Below, in pieces: positions 1 through 10,404 of a stretch of DNA of 64,000 bases (positions within the stretch are counted from its first letter, which is position 1; every line of letters begins with the position of its first letter). Where the stretch lies: contig OZ023181.1 of NCBI GenBank assembly GCA_963995505.1, positions 8,717,487 to 8,781,486 of the forward strand, read 5' to 3'. The notes below the pieces were generated by a model. That model worked only from the letters and a program-made list of their open reading frames with translations, ran no database searches and was not told where the DNA came from. Origin of the DNA: Hypericum androsaemum. Taxonomy: Eukaryota > Streptophyta > Magnoliopsida > Malpighiales > Hypericaceae. A program made the position numbers and the translations under genes.

Positions 1-957
1 GCACTATTGAACACCTTCGAGCCCTGTGTGGACACTTGGTATCTCCCATCCCAACAGAATAAATATTTAGAAATATTGGAACCATAAATATGCACACGAA
101 AGACCACAAAATTGCTATTTCGGACAAATCTGTCAGCATCCTTGAGATTGTTCCATGAGTTCAACAATGGAGAACTCTCAACATATGCGAACTTATCGAC
201 TCCGAGAAAGTCAATATGCTCGACATACTCGACTTTATAATCCTAAAAAATTGAGTTAAAGACACATCTAGAAACTCACCAACAATAACTTCCTTAACCT
301 CGTCCTCGTCACCAGGGTAGCAGTCGTAAATTGGTGGACCAAAGAAGTCATCAATTACTTCATCATCAGAAAAAATCTGATCGGTTGGCGCAAGCGGTGC
401 CCAGGAGTTGTCCACGGTAACCTCATCATCCGACTCCATGTGCTCGACGACGGGTGGTAGAGAAGTTGGTCACGCGCATTGCGTAGTTCTTATCGTCGTG
501 GCATTTTTGGCCGCCTGGGTGCGCAAGAAGTCCATGACTTCGTCATAGTTTTGCTGAAGAACAGCAATTTGTTGTGACATCACGTCCATCCAATGGTCCA
601 TCCGTTGTTCCAGACGTTCAAGATCCAACGTCTCCTGCTGATTGCCACGTTTCAAAGGCATGATGAAGGAGCGTAGATGGTCTCTCTGATACCAACTGAT
701 GTAGGCGGAAACGTATAGAATACAACGATAGTGACTTGTTTCGTAGATTCACAAGAGAACAATCGGAAAGACAAGACAAGTAGGGAAACCCTAAATTTTA
801 TAATCAATTCAACCAACCAAAACAATAGACAATATATCCTATTTATAAAGAACCAAAATAAATCTATTAACTAGAATCCTGCTATAAATAAAATACATAA
901 TAATAATCTAAAATATAAAGCTAATTAATAAATATATTTCCATCCTTATCTCCATCA
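1..957 (-). mobile_element. 5' end of a Gypsy-type LTR retrotransposon (LTR, primer site, gag-like leader), cut by window edge
   Basis: Read on the minus strand, an LTR of about 261 bp spans 957 to 697. It starts TGATG, ends CATCA and has a TATA-like CTTTATAAATAGG near 838-850. Two bases beyond it lies TGGTATCAGAG (694-684), the primer site complementary to initiator Met tRNA. An ATG at 661 then opens a 63-residue frame with a coiled-coil-like heptad region, ending at 470. A second acidic frame (439-161) contains FFGPPIYD, a motif I associate with plant Gypsy polyproteins. The stop and frame change between the two frames suggest decay or a non-autonomous derivative. The rest of the element and its second LTR lie left of base 1. 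The LTR and primer site are seen directly; the Gypsy assignment is inferred. Confidence 0.65.
697..957 (-). repeat. LTR of the minus-strand Gypsy-type element
   Basis: Terminal inverted bases TGATG...CATCA bound a 261-bp AT-rich unit. The initiator-Met primer site follows with a 2-base spacer on the minus strand. A TATA-like box sits in the middle of the unit. No second copy is in the window, so the LTR ends rest on these landmarks only. Confidence 0.6.
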
Positions 958-1259
958 CTATTGTAATACGATTTCCTTCTTGTTTACAAGGAAACTTGCT
1001 TAGCAAGATAGGTTACTATAAGGCTATTTATATGCCGTCCCTTTCAATGAATAAACCAAGCGGTTAGAATTCTTCATTTATTTCAATTAAGGACCGTCGA
1101 TACCAACTTGTAATGTTTGTTAATAGTGTAATCGTTTTGTACTTTAGAAATCAGCTGGGTATCATCCCGTGATCCTACAAATACTTGTTAATGTAATAGA
1201 TATGTCCATGTTGTGATCGTGGACCAAATCGGTTGATGAAAGTTTCTCCCACTCTCTCC

Positions 1260-1262
<3 letters not shown>

Positions 1263-1301
<39 letters not shown>
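1263..1301. repeat. (CT)n microsatellite
   Basis: About 19 uninterrupted CT dinucleotides lie in the leader of the Copia remnant, just upstream of its primer site. Poly-Ser/Leu and poly-Arg/Glu frames here are products of the repeat. Confidence 0.95.
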
Positions 1302-1304
<3 letters not shown>

Positions 1305-1727
1305 AACCACTTAGAATTGCATCGAGTGGCCTTCTTGCAGGCGCTCCTAACGTGTTCGTCTTCTTGTTTGACCAATTTCCACACTTTAATAGGCATCAGA
1401 GCCTACCTTCTTGGCTCCAATGATAATTATGAAGATTGATGAAGTTGATGCCCTAGTCAAATAAGAAATGGAACTAGTTAGATAATCCTTTTTGGAGAAT
1501 TGACTAAGTCTATGGCTCTCATGGCAGATAAGTACGATATATACGTTCAGTACTGGAAATCTGGTTACTCTTAATTATTGGAGATTTGTAGTTTTTTATA
1601 TTAAGTTTGGATTCAGATGTTTCAGTTTATTTAAGAATACAAACCTTATTGTTTCTGATGTTCTATATAATGCTTTATATAAGCTGAAGCTCAATAATAT
1701 TTTCTCTAAATCTCTATTTAGTATTTA

Positions 1728-3308
1728 GAAAAACTTACGCTCAGGTTCCTATAGTTTGGCGTCCCTCCCTCTGGGGTCTCTACATTTCTGAAATCGTTCC
1801 TGACATCCCAGAAGTTTGGTTTTATCAACTCTCGGGTCCCTGACTGCTCTTTTTTCATTTTTGGTCATGGAAATGACCAAAATACTCTTAACAAAAAATA
1901 AAAAAATTTACCTTCTTCAAACTTTGAACAAAAACACCAATCACTAGAAACCAACCAAAAAATAAAATAAACTAACAAAAATCAAGAACACAACCAAGAA
2001 CATTAAAAAAAAAAATTAAGATCAAAATTAAGAACCCACAAATCTCCTAGAACAACTAACAACAACAAAAAAACTCAGAGCGATTTCTTCCCCCAAATGT
2101 TCCCAAATCCCAATTTTCCCAACCCTAAAGAAAAAAGACCAAATCCCCAAATTACTCGACCTCCCTTACCAAATCCCCAAATTACTCGACCAAATCCCCA
2201 AATTGCTCTCTGTTGCCGTCGTCTCCTCCCCGAAGCGAGGGGAGATTTCTTACCTATTCAATTGAACCCATCGAAACCCAGAAAATTTGAATTTCAATTA
2301 AACACTATGAACTTGGGAACATTAGAATTAAACTTCACCTAGGAACTTGGATTAAACAATCAAAATGTAGGAACTTGAAAAGAACCCATCAAAACCATCT
2401 AAACTTGAAACGAACCCATTGAAACCCAAGAGGTCACTAGGAGATGGAAAATTTTCAGTTCGAATTTAACAAAACCAACAAAAGATGGAAAGACGAAGAG
2501 AACGACGAAGTTTCATCCTGGAGGTCACTTTCACCGTCGTCGGCCTAGACGAGAACGACGCCTAGAGCGAAGAGAACGACTGAACTGAATTGTTAAGAGA
2601 AGAATTTGATCACATGAATTCGATCGGTCTTCATTTACCTGTCCCCTCGATCTCCCTCCTCCTTGTCACCGTTCTCGTGCTCGGAAGCTGCAGGAGGGGA
2701 CGCCTCTCCTGAGGAGAAGACGACAGCGCTTCCCTTCTTATCGTCGTCTCTAACCTCAACCTACTCCACGAACATGGAGCTCGCTTCAAGAACAGGTAAG
2801 AAACCTCCCCTCGCTTCGGAGAGGAGACGATGGCAACAGAGAGCTCCTTCTTCCTGGGCTTCGCAGAGATGGCGAGGCAGGTCTGGTGGTTGAATCTATT
2901 GGCGTTTAGCCTAGGGTAAGGAAGGTCGAGTAATTGGGGATTTGGTCTTTTTCTGTGTTGTTTAGGGTTTGGGAAATTGGGATTTGGGAACATTTTGGGG
3001 AAGAAATCGCTCTGAGATTTTTTTTGGTTATTAGTTGTTCTAGGGGATTTGTGGGTTCTTAATTTTGATCTTATTTTTGGGTTGGTTTCTGGTGATTGGT
3101 ATTTTTGTTCAAATTTTGAAGAAGGAATTTTTTTTATTTTTTGGTTAAGGGTATTTTGGTCATTTCCATTACCAAAAATAAAAAAAGAGCCGTCAGGGAC
3201 CCGAGAGTTGATAAAACTAAACTTCGAGAATGTCAGAAACGATTTCAGAAATGCAGGGACCCCAGAGGGAGGGACGCCAAACTACAGGGACCTGAGCATA
3301 ATTTTTCC
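1728..3308. mobile_element. Mutator-like element 1, long inverted repeats, nested in Copia
   Basis: A 1581-bp insertion is flanked by the perfect 9-bp duplication TAGTATTTA (1719-1727 and 3309-3317). Its ends are inverted copies starting (G)GAAAAA(C/A)TTA(C/T)GCTCAGG. The arms stay alignable for more than 500 bp (about 1728-2260 against 2786-3308), so the element is nearly a fold-back. A 9-bp duplication and long inverted repeats are hallmarks of the Mutator superfamily. No transposase is visible, so it is non-autonomous. The central 500 bp contains GC-richer, codon-like sequence that could be a captured exon. A 120-residue minus-strand frame (2993-2631) begins with ATG in one arm but matches nothing I recognise. 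Confidence 0.85.
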
Positions 3309-3680
3309 TAGTATTTATGATGTTAGAATTAAAAGTAACATCGAGTACAACAATTTCTCTTACTTGTGGCATACATGTTTGGGTCATGTATCTAAGAAAT
3401 GCGCCACAAGAAGTACTCAGCTTTTTGAAATTATACACACCGATAATTATTGATGATCATCTTTAATGTATAAAATTATTTTATCGCCTTTATTATTAAT
3501 TTTTACTTTATAGTTATGTCTATTTACTTCATGAAAAGTCTCAAACATTCAATATCTTTGAGGTTTAACTGAATGAAGTAGAAAAGATAAGTGAAAATTG
3601 TAAGGTATGATAAAGCTGATGAATATTATAGTAAACAGGACGAAAGTGATCAATATTTTGGCCAACTTTCAAAATTCCTC

Positions 3681-3995
3681 TTAAAGATGAAATCGAACTT
3701 AAATGGTTAGGAGAATGATGAGTAATATAAATTTTCCATCTTGTAGTGGACGTACAGTCTCAGTGCATAATTGAATAGGGTTCTTCGTAAAGTTGATCCT
3801 AAAATTCTTATGGGTTGCAGGATGAAATATAAATTTCCCATCTTAAAGACAAAATCGAACTTAAATGGTTAGGAGAATGATGATTTATATAAACTTCCCA
3901 TACTGTAGTGGACGTACAGTCTCAGTGCATAATTGAATAGGGTTTTTAGTAAAGTTGTACCTAAAATTCTTATGAGTTGCAAGACAAAAGGATAC
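3681..3995. repeat. Tandem duplication, two ~163-bp units
   Basis: Two adjacent, slightly diverged copies start near 3681 and 3843. Both contain CGAACTTAAATGGTTAGGAG and GGACGTACAGTCTCAGTG. They lie in the integrase part of the Copia remnant. Confidence 0.85.
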
Positions 3996-5680
3996 CTAAT
4001 ATAAGGCACATGCATGTCAGGATTATCCAGTGTTAATGAGATTGTATAACCCACATGAAAGTAAATTAGATTCCCAGACGGTGGATGATTATTTAGTTAC
4101 CTAGACAAATCTAAAGGGTACAAATTTTATTGTCTAAGCCATAGTTTGAGAATTATTTGAAACTGAAAATGCAAGGTTTATAAAAAATTGTGAAGTTAGT
4201 GGGAGTACTAAAAATTAAAGGGTACAATTATGGAAGTAAGGGTGAATGTTAATTTGCATGTATTTGTATTTTCTTCTATAATTGTACCGCATATCACTCC
4301 AAACGTTGAAGTATTGCAAGTCAACATGAATGAACATTTGGTTTATCAAGAAACAAATGAATAAGCTAATTCACCAAACTCAAATGAGCAACAATCACAT
4401 AAGATAGTATTAAGATGTTTCCGATGGAAAAGAATGTTAGCTATTCTGAATACTTTTGTGGTATATTTGCATAAAAGTCAATAATTCAGTTTTATTTTCG
4501 CAAGCGATTAAATTATTTAAGTCAAAAAAATGAATGAATGCTATGGAGAAAAAAGTTAAAATCCATAGAAAGGCAAGCCTAGAATGTTGTTTAATTGCCC
4601 GAATATTTTAAGAGGCTTGCGTGTAAATGGATCTTCAAGATCAAACCTGACCTAATGACAATATCGAACAATGTAAAGCTAGGCTTGTAACCAATAATTT
4701 TACTTAGAAAAGTGGCATTTATTATAGCGAGATTTTTTTATTAGCCTTCGGTAAAGACTCTTTAAGAATAATTATAACATTGATGACTCATCATGGTCTC
4801 GAGTTACACTAAAAGGATGTGAAAATAATCTTTCTTAATGGGACCTTGAAGAGGAAATTTATAAAATTAACTTGAAAAGTTTGAGGTTGAAAGAAAAGAA
4901 ATGATTGCTGTGTAGACTTAGGATGTCAATATATAAGCTTAAATTGGCTTCCTGACAAGTGTATTTTAATATTACTCATACTATTATGTCTGTTGGTGTT
5001 AAAGAAAATATCGTTGAATGATATATATACCAAAAGGTCAGTGGGATCAAATGTTTGTTTTATTGATGGTATTTTACTTGCTACAAATAATTTAAGAACT
5101 TTATGTGAGACTAAAATTTTATCTCATTAAGTTTTGAGATGAAAGATTGAGTTGAAGCATCCTATGTGATTGGAATATAAATATTCCATAATAGTTCACA
5201 AGTTTGCTATAAGTATCACCAAAGAGAAATTTAGTCTCATTAACTTGATTCCAAAATATTACATGCTCATTTATAGGAGACGATGCATTGAAGGTGGTCG
5301 GATGTGTGGATTCATATTTATCTTATTTTTATTTTTTAAAAGGGGCAATATTATGAAAGATTGCTAAAGCAATCTATTATTGGCACTACTCAATTTGAAA
5401 ATTAAGATTGTGACCTTTTTAAAGTCATGATTAATGGATTATGACTAAGAAACTCATTTTAGGACTTTGGGTTGTCGACGCCATTATCAAGTTGCTAAAA
5501 ACTTATTGTCTTAGTAGTATATTTCTCTAAGGATAAATACTTTAAAGGTGCAAGCACATGAACGTAAAGAATTTTATCGTAAATAAGAGAAAGTTCAGAA
5601 ACATAGTATTTACTATTTATATGATGAAGGATCGCATGATTGTAGATCTGTTAAAGTTAGAAGTACAACCAAATAATATG

Positions 5681-5864
5681 ATAATTAATGGTTTTTTGTT
5701 GTAGTTCTGAATATTTTGGTGAATGACACTCTGAGTTCACTGATACGTTTCTTGTTTTATTAACAATGTATAATCAAATCTATGTTAATAAAACAAGAAA
5801 TGTATCAGTGAACTCAGAGTATCATTCACCAAAATATTCAGAACTACAACAAAAACTATTAATT
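5681..5864. repeat. Near-perfect inverted repeat, 82-85 bp arms, 17-nt loop
   Basis: The arm at 5681-5765 is the reverse complement of 5783-5864 with only a few mismatches, around a 17-base AT-rich centre. It lies just after the Copia RNase H remnant. A transcript would fold into a long hairpin. I see no coding potential. Confidence 0.9.
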
Positions 5865-7080
5865 ATTATTTTATGAAAAAAGAAGAAGAAAGTCTATATG
5901 AGACATTATTGTGGACCATGATTGGTTCTATATACTGCTTATTAGTCTATTATGTTGAGTTGCTAGTGTCGTGGTTATGGAAGGGAGTAAGTTTCATAAA
6001 TGACGTATAACCGATATAACTTTCATTTAGTAGCTTACCATATGATGATATTATGAATGTGGACTTTGAGTTGAGATTACTTATGTTGTGCACCTTATAT
6101 TATACTATTAACCTATATTCGAGCATAGTAGAAGAATGTAAGAATTATTTATTAATTCTGTTAAAGAGACTCTCACATAGTTGAACTCTATTACTGATAT
6201 AAGAGTCATTTTATAACTATGGTTATTAGTTTAATCTCAACCATCCATTGGGAGTTTGATGGACGCGCCCGATCGCTTTTAGGTATATAGCTTGGTCCTC
6301 TCTAGTTATAAAAAGATGCTAATGCTATCCATCGGTAAGTGTCACTAAACGATAGGAAAGAGAGTGAAACTAAGCTATGACTACATCGAGGATTCCGACT
6401 ACGTGGACATCAAGGTTTCTCTTCATCAACCAATCTGGTACACTTTCGCCTACTGTTTATGTAATCAATTTTAAACAAGGAGGCTATGATCAGTGTTCTA
6501 GTGTTATCATTACCTAATTCACTAAGGTCTTTGTTGCTGAAACAGATGCTTCCAAAGTTGGGATCGAAGTTGTTCTGATGAAGTGTCGTATTACTTATTG
6601 CAATAAATCCATGAGACTAACTTCTTATGCTGGAGTCCGATTGAGGTAATTCAAGTTTCTGTGTGAATTTGAGACATATATCTGCAACTTTGAAGACTTC
6701 TCCAAATTCGAAGTATAAAGATGTCAACAATTTATTTAAAGTCAAGAGTCTACCAAGTTATGTTAAAATGGCACGCCCGATTATGTCTAAATGGTATGCC
6801 AGATTAATATTTAATAAAACTTATAATTAATCAAATGGTATACCCAGTTACGATAAATTGGCATACCGGTTAGATAAATTGGCATGCCCAGTTAAGATAA
6901 TTTTAATTAATACTTATAATAAAAAATTAAATAATTTATCAATTTGATTTTTTTTAGTATAATATACGAATAAGTGCAACATTTAAAAAAAGGAGGAATG
7001 ACCATTCGCCTTAACCTCTGTTTCCCTCTCTCCCTTAAATGGACATATTTGCCCTTCTCTCGTACCAAAGTTGTTAGTAG
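5865..7080. other. Gene-free AT-rich spacer
   Basis: No gene was found. The stretch may include the decayed 3' part of the Copia element; a TATA-like stretch lies near 6306. Short imperfect repeats of the type TGGCATGCCCAGTTA(A/C)GATAA lie at about 6770-6900. Confidence 0.5.
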
Positions 7081-9690
7081 CGGGAGTTTCCTCCCAAGAT
7101 CATAAGATTCTATGCTTCATAAGGGATAAACCATGTCGGAATGCATGTAAGATCGCAAGCTCAGCTGGAGCGACGGGATCGGCGTTGAAATGCGTGGAAG
7201 CGTGACAACTGCGATTTAAAACGTGTTTCATGAGTGATTATGATTTAGGGATAACTTTGGCGTTTTGGCCTTTCCTATTTTTTTAGAATTCTATTTGGTT
7301 TTGTCTTTCCCTTTTTTAGAAGTTGTTTCCTATTTTTTTGTCATCTAACCCTAACATAGTTTAAATCATTGTGTACTATAAATACAAGCACTTTGTCCAT
7401 ATTGGTGAATAAGAACGAATTAATTAATATCGAGAGAGATCATTGAATAAGAGGTAAGTCAATTTCTATCTTATATTTTAATCGAGTTTAATAGAGCATG
7501 GTTCAGCATGGTTCAGAGTTCAGTTAAATAAATATATGGCACTACGATAGCATGGTTCATAAATCTAGTTAAATATAACATGATTACGATCATAGGTATT
7601 TGGTGTTTCTTTGTTATGTTCCATTGAATTAATTACGATCATAGAGCCGTTTGAATTCTATTCTATTCCAAATGAATTAATTGATTTACACATACTAATT
7701 TAGTATTTGGTGTTAATTACATTACAAATAGAGCATGGTTCTGTTCGATCATGGTTCTGTTACAAATAGAGCATGGTTCTGTTCGATCAAGCCACCTTCC
7801 TATCATGAAATCGGAACAAAGTACTTGAAGCAAAAGATGGAGGAGACAACAAAGGTCATTAAAGAACATAAGCTTATTTGGAAGAAGACAGGATGCACAA
7901 TCATGAGTGATGGGTAGACCAACAAAAGAAGGAGAACAATTTTGAACTTGTCGGTGAACAACGTTAAAAGTACTATTTTTTTAAAGTCCATTAATGCTTC
8001 GGACATAGCAAAAGCTGCAGATAAAATATTTGAGATGATCGATCAAATTGTGAAGAAGTTGGCGAAGAAAATGTTGTGCAGATTGTGACCGACAATGTAG
8101 CAAATTATAAAGCTGATGGTGATAAGTTAATGGAGAAAAGAAAGAAGCTCGACTGGACACCATATCCAACTCACTGTATTGATCTTATGTTAAAGGATTT
8201 CGATAAAAAAGACAACAATTCATCGTGAAACAATTTCAAAGGGTAAGAAAATCACTCAATATATTTATTTAAAGCCCACTCTTATTTCTCTATTACAATA
8301 TTTCACCAAAGAAAAGGATTTGGTGAGACCAGCGGCTACTTGATTTGCAACATCGTATTTAACTTTGGGGTGTCTCACAGACAACAAAGGGGCGTTGATC
8401 AGAATATTCACATCTGATAAATAGACATCAAACAAATAGGAAAAGGCGAGCAAATTGAAGAAGTGATTATGGATAAGAGTTTTGGTAAGATATTGTTACT
8501 TGTTGTAAATGTGCTTATCCACTGATCAAAGTACTCTGTTTGGTGGATTCGGATGAAAAGCCAGCAATGGGATTCATTTATGAGGCAATGGACCGAGCTA
8601 CAGAAAAAATCCAATCTAACTTCAATGGTGTCAAGAACAGGTAAATCTTCTTTATGTAATTCTACTCTATAAATCAGCATACTATCCATTCTACAACTAA
8701 TTAAGTTTTGTTTTTTCCATTATTTAGTTTCAAGCCTATATTTTTTTGGGTGAGATTTAAATTATTTTCACAATTTTAGATCTTAGACGATCATGGGATT
8801 CGATCCTCCCACCTCATGCTTAAGGACTGATACCGTATCCATCAGACCATACATGAGTTGGTAGTTTCAAGCCTATATGGGATATCATTGATGCAAGGTG
8901 GGATATCATTGATGCAAGGTGGGATAAACAACTCTACAGGCCTTTGCATGCTACAGGCTACTATCTCAATCCTCAACTACAATACATCCCTGATTTTAAA
9001 GCTAATTTTGATGTCAAACGAGGGCTATATGAGTGCTTACAAAGGATGGTTGAAGATATAGAAGTTTTAACTAAGATTGATGCTCAACTTGAAATTTCAA
9101 GGCAAAGGAAAAGTGTTTTAGTAGTCCGATAGCATTGGCTGCACTTAAAACCAAAACTCTAGCACAATGGTGGGAATCATATGGGGATGAGCATTCGGAG
9201 CTGCAAACTTTTGCAGTTCGTGTCCGAAGCTTGACTTGCAGTTCATCCGGATGTGAAAGAAATTGGAGTGCTTTTGAGATGGTAAAGTTTCTTTGAACTT
9301 TCAGGTTTGAAAATAACATTTAGGTTGCAATATACTAATGGTGTTTGTATCTTTTAGGTCCACACAAAGAGAAGACACTGTCTGAAACAAAAGACAATGA
9401 ATGATGTTGTCTTTGTGATGACAAATTCAAAATTGGCCAAGAAGAAGCAAACTAGAAAGAAGGTCGAATATAGCTTTGATGACATTGAATCTGATGATGA
9501 ATGGATTGTGGACAATGATAAAGGTTCATTTGAGAATGAGATTTTGGATTTCACAATAGAAAATGAAGATTTGGAAGTAGGCAATCAAAATGAAGAAGAA
9601 TATGGAGTTGCAGCAGCCGCCGCTGAAGATAAGTTGGAGATTCACAACCTTGATGATCGTATGGAGGAAGATGTGTGGGTTTGATGAGCA
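7080..9690 (+). pseudogene. Dead hAT-family transposase
   Basis: Plus-strand fragments follow the order of a plant hAT transposase of the DUF659 type. They are an N-terminal DUF659-like block (about 7795-8215, with VTDNVANYKADG and PYPTHCIDLMLKD), a middle block near 8315-8640 (VRPAAT.FATSYLTLGCL), and a C-terminal dimerisation block at about 9180-9360 (CSSSGCERNWSAFEMVHTKRR). The acidic tail ends at 9684. Stops, frameshifts and a SINE insertion (8742-8862) break it. A 21-bp tandem duplication follows the SINE at 8879-8920. Ends and target duplication were not found; the start given is approximate. Confidence 0.8.
8742..8862 (-). mobile_element. tRNA-derived SINE inserted in the hAT remnant
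   Basis: A 121-bp insertion is bracketed by a perfect 16-bp duplication, AGTTTCAAGCCTATAT (8726-8741 and 8863-8878). On the minus strand it has an A-box-like TGGTCTGATGG (8849-8839), then a good B box GATCGAATCCC (8805-8795), and ends in a short A-run next to the left duplication. These are Pol III promoter elements and hallmarks of LINE-driven insertion. It matches no SINE family that I can name. Confidence 0.8.
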
Positions 9691-10330
9691 GACTGACTTG
9701 GATGCTTTATTGAATTAAAATTTTTTAGATGATGTTTGAGAAAATTATGTTTTTAGATGATGTTTGAAACAACGAGTGTTTATGACTTATGATTAAATTA
9801 ATAAAAGTTTATGTTAAATTTATTTTTCTTAGTTATTTTTATAATTTTATCTATTTGGTGGGATCTTGCGATCAGTATTACGATCCTCCGATCACCAATT
9901 TTTCCATACCCATACAATCCTCAATGAGATCCCGATTTTCACAACCTTCTGCCGTACCAAACGGAATGGCACATTCGTCCTGCTGATAATCATTCTACTT
10001 CTAATCAAAGATTCAAATTCCAAAAATATATTTAAAAACTCTGACAGGACACGTGGCACATGTGGTCTTTCCTAGCAAAATTTAGGCCCGTTTGTCATGT
10101 CCGTACTCCCAAATCACCCGTCAAAAATTCAAATATATGGGCCCCTCTCTGTCTCCCGTCCCCCAAAAATTTCTCCCCACAGAAAATATATTCAGGAAAA
10201 AAAAAACAAAAATCGAAACCAAAATCAGAAAATCCAATTCAAAATCCGCTGCGCTTCTTCTTCACCTACCTAACCCTATTTTTGTCTCCCCCGCGTTAGA
10301 TTCACGCATTTATTTTCCCCCCTTTGTGTT
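9690..10330. other. Spacer: hAT tail and HIT4 promoter region
   Basis: AT-rich sequence following the hAT remnant, with several short CGATC-containing words near 9868-9925 that may be subterminal hAT repeats. It becomes C-rich near 10140. No independent gene was found. Confidence 0.5.
10049..10060. promoter_or_regulatory. G-box/ABRE-like element upstream of HIT4
   Basis: GACACGTGGCAC contains the ACGTGGC core bound by plant bZIP and bHLH factors. It lies about 345 bp upstream of the HIT4 start codon. Function is inferred from sequence only. Confidence 0.4.
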
Positions 10331-10334
10331 TACC

Positions 10335-10345
10335 CATATATAAAT
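10335..10345 (+). promoter_or_regulatory. TATA box of the HIT4-like gene
   Basis: CATATATAAAT lies 60-70 bp before the ATG at 10405. This places transcription start near 10370 and leaves a short leader. Confidence 0.55.
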
Positions 10346-10404
10346 TACAAAAAAAAAAAACACAAAACACAATTTCTTCACAAGCCCTCCGATCGCTAAG
10401 AACG

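Larger units (their letters stand above)
958..5690 (+). pseudogene. Decayed Copia-type LTR retrotransposon
   Basis: A plus-strand Copia polyprotein can be followed through many stops and frameshifts. An LTR-like leader (TATA near 1020-1035) precedes a degenerate initiator-Met primer site, GGCATCAGAGCC, at about 1391-1402. The GAG-pre-integrase domain is split: its first half ends near 1718 and its second half (LWHTCLGHVSKK) lies at about 3360-3400. Integrase remnants include YDKADEYYSKQDESDQ at about 3605-3655. Reverse transcriptase remnants run about 4610-5340, with FLNGTL and FIDGILLATNN. RNase H remnants lie near 5440-5670. A Mutator-like element (1728-3308) interrupts the GAG-pre-integrase, and a 163-bp tandem duplication lies in the integrase region. 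No convincing 3' LTR was found. The element is dead. Confidence 0.8.

Noticed and set aside
1175..1439. Poly-Ser/Leu and poly-Arg/Glu open frames
   Set aside because: They are translations of the CT microsatellite on the two strands; there is no gene context.
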